This document shows, in pieces, positions 59,215-64,000 of a stretch of DNA of 64,000 bases; positions within the stretch are counted from its first letter, which is position 1, and each line of letters opens with the position of its first letter. The stretch spans positions 93,911 to 157,910 of the forward strand of contig NZ_BAUU01000007.1 of assembly GCF_000513115.1 (NCBI RefSeq). Reading direction: 5' to 3'. This DNA is from Halalkalibacter hemicellulosilyticusJCM 9152 (GTDB lineage Bacteria; Bacillota; Bacilli; Bacillales; Bacillaceae_D). A program made the translations under genes and the position numbers. The notes below the pieces were generated by a model. The model saw only the letters and a program-made list of their open reading frames with translations, did not search any database and was not told where the DNA came from.

Positions 59215-59300
59215 TAAAGTTACCTCAAACTGTAGACAAAGCGCCTTTGAGAAATAATTCTCAAGGGCGCTTTAACATTATTTTGTCTATTTTCTGTTAT
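59215..59300 (-). repeat. Detached IS1182-type end
   Basis: In complement this reads GACAAAATAATGTTAAAGCG, the CTTTGAGAA palindrome and GTCTACAGTTTGAGG, matching the right end of the 32-kb IS remnant including the terminal repeat. No transposase sequence remains next to it. Confidence 0.6.
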
Positions 59301-59401
59301 GGGAGAGTGTTCCTTTAGTACAAGTGTGCTTCTTTTTTGACATCATGACCGATACACTTGAGTCTTGTTTTCATACATATGATAGAGAAGCAACTATAGG
59401 T

Positions 59402-59442
59402 GAGGGTACTGAAAAAGTGAAAATCAACTTTTTCAGACTCCC
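59402..59442. repeat. Solo hairpin repeat downstream of speA
   Basis: CTGAAAAAGT and ACTTTTTCAG form the core stem. CTATAG occurs on both sides but not directly adjacent. It may help terminate speA. The remaining 59156-59490 spacer holds no gene. Confidence 0.55.
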
Positions 59443-59490
59443 TATGTGCTATAGAGGACAGTCTGTAGTAATCTAAATGGCTTTTTACGT

Positions 59491-60963
59491 TCACTGAATC
59501 GCTTTATGCTCTTTAATCACTCGCAACGTGTTGAAGCTTTCGTCTTCGGGTCCTTGAACAGGTAAGCCATTAGAAAGGTTTTCTGTAATGTACTGCAAAT
59601 TGTCAGTTGTAATAATTTCTCCTGGAATTAATATAGGTATTCCAGGAGGGTATACCATAATAAATTCGGCAATAATACGTCCAGCTGATTTTGAAAATGG
59701 CACAATTTCTGTGTCAGCATAGAAAGCATCACGTGGTGATAGTGATAAAGTCGGTATATCCGGTACTGATACAGGTTTATGATCTCGGTTCGGTTGTATT
59801 TCTTTTTCTGAAGCTAATTGTCTTAAAGCATCAACAAGCTTATTTATTTTCTCTTTCGTATCACCGAGTGTAATAATACACAAAATGTTGTACAAATCAG
59901 AAAGCTCGACTTCTATTGAATAATTCTTGCGTAACCAAAGCTCAACTTCATGCCCGCTAATACCTAGCTGCCTAACAGAAATGATCAATTTCGTAGGGTC
60001 CATATCATAGGTAGCACGAGTGCCGAGGATGTCTTTACCGACACAAGTAAGGCCATGTATATTATTTATTTCTTTGCGTGCATCATTTGCAAGTCGAATG
60101 GCTTCCTCTAGTAATGCTTCGCCTTTTGTTGCAAGCTGCATACGAGCTGTATCAAGAGAAGAAAGCAAAAGGTAAGACGTGGATGTCGTTGTGAGCATAC
60201 TGATGATAGCTTGTACTCTTTTTGGAGAGACGAGACCTTCTTTTACATTTAAGATTGAGCTCTGTGTCATTGATCCACCAAGCTTATGTACACTTGTAGC
60301 TGCCATATCGGCCCCTGCTTGCATAGCTGATAATGGTAAATCAGGATGGAAATGAATATGAACACCATGGGCCTCATCAACGAGAACAGGGATTTGATAA
60401 GAATGAGCTATTTCTACAATTTGCTTTAAATTACCTGAGATTCCGAAATAAGTTGGATTAATCACTAGTAGCCCTTTTGCATCAGGGTGTGCATGTATAG
60501 CCTTTTCTACTGAATTAACCGTTATACCGTGTGAAATCCCGAGATTTTCATCTATCTCTGGATGTATAAAGATCGGGGTTGCACCAGAAAAAATAATGGC
60601 AGACATAATCGATTTATGTACGTTGCGCGGGACAATAATTTTATCCCCTGGCCCACATACAGCCATAATCATCGTCATAATGGCTCCACTCGTCCCTTGT
60701 ACGGAAAAAAAAGTGAAGTCAGCTCCAAAAGCTTCTGCTGCTAACTCTTGTGCTTCTTTAATGATTCCATTTGGGTGGTGTAAATCATCTAATGGTGCAA
60801 TATTAATTAAGTCTATTGCAAGCGCATTTTCGCCAATAAATTGTCTGAATTCAGGGTCCATTCCTGCTCCTTGTTTATGGCCGGGAATGTGAAATTGGAT
60901 TGGTTGCTTTTCTGCGTGTTGACGAACACCAGTGAACAACGGTGTAAGATGTTGTCGAGACAA
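59491..60963 (-). CDS. speA: Arginine decarboxylase (Orn/Lys/Arg decarboxylase family)
   Basis: 490 aa from the TTG at 60963 (AAGAGGTG 6-7 nt upstream), giving MSRQHLTPLFTG and exactly the B. subtilis SpeA length; a GTG at 60972 overlaps the site. Motifs: FHIPGHKQGAGMDPEF, FFSVQGTSGAIMTM, VDEAHGVHIHFH and the PLP lysine in SVHKLGGSMTQSS. It makes agmatine, the first step to spermidine. The gene lies divergent from yktA as in B. subtilis. Confidence 0.95.
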   Translation of the reverse strand: MSRQHLTPLFTGVRQHAEKQPIQFHIPGHKQGAGMDPEFRQFIGENALAIDLINIAPLDDLHHPNGIIKEAQELAAEAFGADFTFFSVQGTSGAIMTMIMAVCGPGDKIIVPRNVHKSIMSAIIFSGATPIFIHPEIDENLGISHGITVNSVEKAIHAHPDAKGLLVINPTYFGISGNLKQIVEIAHSYQIPVLVDEAHGVHIHFHPDLPLSAMQAGADMAATSVHKLGGSMTQSSILNVKEGLVSPKRVQAIISMLTTTSTSYLLLSSLDTARMQLATKGEALLEEAIRLANDARKEINNIHGLTCVGKDILGTRATYDMDPTKLIISVRQLGISGHEVELWLRKNYSIEVELSDLYNILCIITLGDTKEKINKLVDALRQLASEKEIQPNRDHKPVSVPDIPTLSLSPRDAFYADTEIVPFSKSAGRIIAEFIMVYPPGIPILIPGEIITTDNLQYITENLSNGLPVQGPEDESFNTLRVIKEHKAIQ

Positions 60964-61115
60964 CGGGTTCACCTCTTTTGTATAATAATCATCGCTAAAA
61001 CAAAATGAGTATATCAGAAATAAGCTATAATTCCTAATGTTTTTTAAGTGGAGAGTTCCTCGTTGAATAGGATAGGAAAATTAGCGATAATAAACAAGGA
61101 AAGGAAGTGAGTGAG

Positions 61116-61394
61116 ATGGATCGATCTTTACCGATTTCTTTAGACTGGAGTTCGGAAGAAGTGGTTGATGTTATCCAATTTTTTGAATGTATTGAATTAA
61201 CGTATAAGCAGCCAATCAACCGAGAAACGATTCTACATAAATATCGCCGTTTTAAAGAAATCGTTCCAAGTAAAAGCGAAGAGAAGACGTTATGTAAGCA
61301 ATATGATGAAGAATTCAATATTTCGACATATCAAGTTGTAAAACGAGCAAGAGAAAGTAAAGATCAAATGATTAAAAGTGAGCGTCAAAAGTAA
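61116..61394 (+). CDS. yktA: UPF0223 family protein YktA
   Basis: 92 aa from the ATG at 61116 (AAAGGAAG 8 nt upstream). Sequence type [20 protein letters not shown] and [15 protein letters not shown] is that of YktA. A small soluble protein of unknown function, conserved next to speA. Confidence 0.88.
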   Translation: MDRSLPISLDWSSEEVVDVIQFFECIELTYKQPINRETILHKYRRFKEIVPSKSEEKTLCKQYDEEFNISTYQVVKRARESKDQMIKSERQK

Positions 61395-61398
61395 GAAA

Positions 61399-61434
61399 GT
61401 GTTCCAAAGGGGCGTACAGGCCTTTTGGAACACA
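61399..61434. terminator. Hairpin between convergent yktA and yktB
   Basis: GTGTTCCAAAGG (61399-61410) and CCTTTTGGAACAC (61421-61433). No T-run, but the position between convergent genes fits a terminator. Confidence 0.5.
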
Positions 61435-61494
61435 TAAGTAGTTCAAATGATGTAATAGCAGTTTCGCGAGTTTCAGATGGTGGACAGTGATGCT

Positions 61495-62121
61495 CTATTC
61501 GTTTGCACTCATCGCTAATTGATATAAAGGTAATAATTCTTCATATGTATGTTTTGTATACTCAACTAGCTTCTCTTTGTCTTGTACAACCTCATCATTA
61601 GGTGTTAAATGCTTACCGACTAAGAACTCTGCTTTTTTCACATCCCTAAAACGAATAAGAGATTGCTTTAATTCTTCTTCAGAAAAGCTAGCTAATGGTT
61701 TGGCGTCTTTTTTCATATGATCTAATGAAACAACTATGTCGTTTGAAAGCGTAGAAAATAAGTCTAATTCATTTAGAAAACGATTAGCGATGGCTGATTT
61801 TGCTGGTAGTTCGTAAATGAACGCTAACCAGATAAATAGATGATCATCAAATAATCCCAATTGGAAATGGGGATGTTTTTTATAGCCGCGTTTGTTGTCA
61901 GCGATTGCCAACCATGTATCGTTTGGTGGATTTACTTTTCTTCTAGCATGTTTAGCGATATGTAAATACATTTCATTACCAATCATCATCGATAAATCAG
62001 TTGTTAATTGTGACCCAATGTCCTGGAATTTGGGTTGAATTTGATTTTGGATGGCAGTCATTCGCTCACCTAATCCTTCTAATTGAAAAACGCGAAAGTC
62101 TTTCTTTGTAAAGCCGTTCAT
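61495..62121 (-). CDS. yktB: UPF0637 family protein YktB
   Basis: 208 aa. The DUF1054 pattern is visible: FTKKDFRVFQLEGLGERMTA, HIAKHARRKVNPPNDTWLAI and HPHFQLGLFDDHLFIW. Cytosolic, function unknown. Conserved location between yktA and suhB. It is divergent from the YkzI-like gene. Confidence 0.9.
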   Translation of the reverse strand: MNGFTKKDFRVFQLEGLGERMTAIQNQIQPKFQDIGSQLTTDLSMMIGNEMYLHIAKHARRKVNPPNDTWLAIADNKRGYKKHPHFQLGLFDDHLFIWLAFIYELPAKSAIANRFLNELDLFSTLSNDIVVSLDHMKKDAKPLASFSEEELKQSLIRFRDVKKAEFLVGKHLTPNDEVVQDKEKLVEYTKHTYEELLPLYQLAMSANE

Positions 62122-62389
62122 ATTTATACCTCACTTTTCTTGTTGTGAATTTCCTTTAGTCATTGCTCAAAAATAAAATAGTAATGACTGATTTCCTTTA
62201 TATTATCATATTTTCACGCTATGTCGAAAAGATGTGCTTTATGAAAATTTTCCCCTATTTCTCATTTCTTTTGTCGCTGCTCTTGATTTTTTCTGAAAAT
62301 TCACTTAAAATAATAACTATAAATAACTGAAAATTTAGTTAACTATTGCAGACAGTTATTCGAGCCATTGAAAAAAGGGAGTGTAGCAA

Positions 62390-62584
62390 ATGGAACAAGT
62401 AATGAATACGTTGAAACGAAAAGACGGAAGAGATAGAATCCCTGTGTTGCGTCTCGAAATAGATTATGAGCTTGTTACCTTACATGATGCAATGGCAACA
62501 GAAAATTTAGATGAAATGAAGGCTGCTAAAAGCAGGTTAAGAAGGCTTCATGCAGAATTAGTAGAATATGGATTTTTCCACTAA
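62390..62584 (+). CDS. ykzI: YkzI-like small protein
   Basis: 64 aa, ATG after AAAGGGAG. It is helical and charged (VLRLEIDYELVTLHDAMATE, then LRRLHAELVEYGFF). The name rests on its place between yktB and suhB, where B. subtilis has ykzI, and on similar length. Function unknown. The 268-bp spacer upstream shows no other gene. Confidence 0.65.
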   Translation: MEQVMNTLKRKDGRDRIPVLRLEIDYELVTLHDAMATENLDEMKAAKSRLRRLHAELVEYGFFH

Positions 62585-62590
62585 ACGTAC

Positions 62591-62634
62591 TGAGATGTGC
62601 AAAGGAAGTTAGACTTCAAGCGCATCTCTTTCTC
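62591..62634 (+). terminator. Terminator after the YkzI-like gene
   Basis: GAGATGTGC and GCGCATCTC form the outer stem, then TTTCTC. Inner pairing GAAGT..ACTTC extends it. Confidence 0.65.
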
Positions 62635-62750
62635 ATTTTTCGCAAACCTAGTAAATCGTACTGCCTCATACTTGATTCAATATGGTCATTCACGTCATAA
62701 TGGTAGTAAGTCAAAAAAGGTTTATTTCAACAATGAGGAGGTACGATGTG

Positions 62751-63550
62751 ATGTCAAATGATTGGTGTGAAATTGAAAAGGTAGCAAAATCATGGATCTA
62801 TGAAGCGGCCCAAATCATAAAGGATTCGTTTGCTTCGTCCATACATATTGAAACGAAATCAAATCCCAATGATCTTGTAACAGAAGTGGACAAGGCAATA
62901 GAATCGTTTTTTTATCATAAAATTAAGGAAGCGTTTCCGGAACATTTTTTCTTGGAGAAGAGGGGGTTGCGGAAGAATTACAATCATTAAAAGGTACAGT
63001 TTGGTTAATTGATCCAATTGATGGGACGATGAATTTTGTTCATCAGAAGTACAATTTTGCGATTTCAATAGGAGTCTATCAAGATGGTATAGGTATGGTT
63101 GGTTTAATTTATGATGTGATGGCAGATGAATTGTTTCATGCTGTTCGAGAGAAGGGGGCTTTTTTAAATGAAGAACCACTTGTTCCTGTTAAAGAAAGGC
63201 CTGTTGAAGAAGCGATTATTGGAATTAATGCTCGGTGGTTAATTGAGGGAAGAAACCCTTATCGAAATCCTTTATCAGCACTTGTACGCGATGTACGTGG
63301 TACTCGTTCAATTGGGTCGGCTGCGATTGAACTAGCTTATTTAGCAGCTGATCGATTAGATGGCTATATAAGTGTGAAATTATCTCCGTGGGATTATGCA
63401 GCAGGGTTAGTTTTACTTGAAGAAGTTGGCTGCAGAGCTTCAAATTTTCAAGGAGACCGCTTAAGCTTATTAGAGCCAGGCACATTTATTGCAGGAAAGC
63501 CTCATGTGCATAAAGAAATTATTTCTTTATATTTAGGTGAGGATCATTAA
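62751..63550 (+). pseudogene. suhB: Inositol-monophosphatase family protein (SuhB/YktC), frameshifted
   Basis: ATG at 62751 with GAGGAGGT 8 nt upstream. The first frame has NPNDLVTEVDKAIE and then PEHFF. At 62945-62950 a run of six T shifts the frame; with seven T it continues FLGEEGVAEELQSLKGTVW and the metal motif WLIDPIDGTMNFVHQ, down to SPWDYAAGLVLLEEVG and the stop at 63550 (266 aa, normal). The enzyme dephosphorylates inositol phosphate or related sugar phosphates with Mg. All catalytic motifs are intact apart from the 1-nt loss, which suggests a sequence error. Confidence 0.88.
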
Positions 63551-63561
63551 TTTGAATCGCA

Positions 63562-63600
63562 AAAGAACCTGATGTAGCCTATGCATCAGGTTCTTTATTT
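63562..63600. terminator. Bidirectional terminator between suhB and ylaF
   Basis: AAAGAACCTGATG (63562-63574) is perfectly complementary to 63584-63596, followed by ATTTT. Its right arm overlaps the last codons of ylaF. Confidence 0.85.
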
Positions 63601-63776
63601 TCGCGTTCGTTTAATTTTTTCTTTAGCGTAAATCCTAATCTCATTGCTAAAAAAATACCGATAATTGATAAAATAAAAATGAGCATACTCTTTTCTGCGA
63701 CTGCTACACCAATGCTCATGATACAAATGACCGTAATAACAGCTAATAATAGGAATAAGACATTTTCTTTCTTCAT
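63579..63776 (-). CDS. ylaF: YlaF-like (DUF5325) two-helix membrane protein
   Basis: 65 aa. Two membrane segments (FLLLAVITVICIMSIGVAVA and MLIFILSIIGIFLAMRLGF) and a basic tail match YlaF in size and layout. Function unknown. In B. subtilis it lies near suhB and typA. Confidence 0.8.
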   Translation of the reverse strand: MKKENVLFLLLAVITVICIMSIGVAVAEKSMLIFILSIIGIFLAMRLGFTLKKKLNERENKEPDA

Positions 63777-63878
63777 TAGTGCCCCCTTATATATGCGTAT
63801 TCACTAATATAGTGTACCTTTTTCTAATAGAAAGAAAAAGACTTGAATGTGTCAAAACGCGTAAAAATATTTTAGGGA

Positions 63879-64000
63879 AGAGGCTGGGAAAAAAGTATTT
63901 TCATAAGTGAGATACCGAACAAATCAAGAGTGGAGCACATGCACCGCTCCTGAAATATACTTCGCTTTCCGCGGGAAGCTGGTGAGCCTCCTCGTGCTAC
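63879..64000. repeat. Second copy of the composite repeat, cut by the window end
   Basis: GCTGGGAAAAAAGTATTTTC followed by GAGATACCGAACAAATC matches 16560-16602, and CGCTTTCCGCGGGAAGC with GAGCCTCCTCG matches, in complement, the GC-rich block at 16770-16808. The rest of 63777-63878 shows no gene. Confidence 0.6.

Noticed and set aside
60562..60892. Plus-strand frames antisense to speA
   Set aside because: Mirror frames of a conserved decarboxylase; no independent evidence.

Overview
This window is chromosomal DNA of a low-GC, spore-forming Bacillaceae bacterium. The 3' half keeps the gene order of the Bacillus subtilis ykuQRST - rnjA - rpoY - defB - ykyA - pdhABCD - speA - yktAB - ykzI - suhB - ylaF region. 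Codon use is AT-rich, TTG and GTG starts are common, and the lipoproteins are very acidic. With a sodium-type BCCT osmolyte transporter and UDP-glucuronate synthesis, this fits an alkaliphilic or salt-tolerant Bacillus relative; that placement is inference.

Layout. 0-8.7 kb: the 3' part of a CobW GTPase, a frameshifted dcd, a chemoreceptor, an MFS transporter, a GH95 glycosidase and an FAH-family hydrolase. 8.9-13.6 kb: DUF2243-ctaG, ccpN-yqfL, a 45-aa membrane peptide and a MocR regulator. 13.7-18.7 kb: glpP and glpD, with a terminator in the glpD leader, convergent with a frameshifted lactate permease. 18.9-23.8 kb: divergent galU and ugd, a decayed chemoreceptor fragment and a FapA-like protein. 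24-32.1 kb: rhaEW-rhaB-rhaA followed by lutABC. 32.1-38.4 kb: a repeat-rich stretch with an IS1182 remnant, an orphan ABC ATPase, three small stress- or envelope-type proteins, a frameshifted MscS channel and a BCCT transporter. 38.5-42.8 kb: a lipoprotein and the dapH - aminotransferase - dapL - ykuS cluster. 43-49.5 kb: ykuT, an amidase, rnjA-rpoY, def, a YjcZ peptide and ykyA. 50.2-55.1 kb: pdhABCD. 55.2-63.8 kb: lipoproteins, an aromatic-acid-exporter-like protein, a deacetylase, an M23 peptidase, speA, yktA, yktB, ykzI, a frameshifted suhB and ylaF.

How the genes work together. The rhamnose genes encode the fused aldolase/dehydrogenase route (L-rhamnose to DHAP plus lactate). LutABC, directly downstream, can oxidise that lactate to pyruvate, and PDH and the CcpN/PDRP gluconeogenic switch act on the same node. 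dapH, a class-III aminotransferase and dapL form the acetylase branch of diaminopimelate and lysine synthesis. The rnjA-to-ylaF stretch is housekeeping.

The least ordinary content is between genes. There is a family of about 180-bp non-coding elements with three predicted hairpins (four copies, A, C, D and E), plus several solo 40-bp hairpins that resemble their ends. Two solo copies and one full copy are flanked by 8-9 bp direct repeats, which is what short non-autonomous mobile elements leave behind. An IS1182 remnant with a 10-bp target duplication, detached IS ends, and a composite repeat between glpD and lctP complete the picture. Five otherwise intact genes (dcd, lctP, mscS-like, the aminotransferase, suhB) are each broken by a 1-2 nt loss; I suspect sequence errors for most of these. 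I saw no rRNA, tRNA, CRISPR array, prophage, defence island or biosynthetic cluster.
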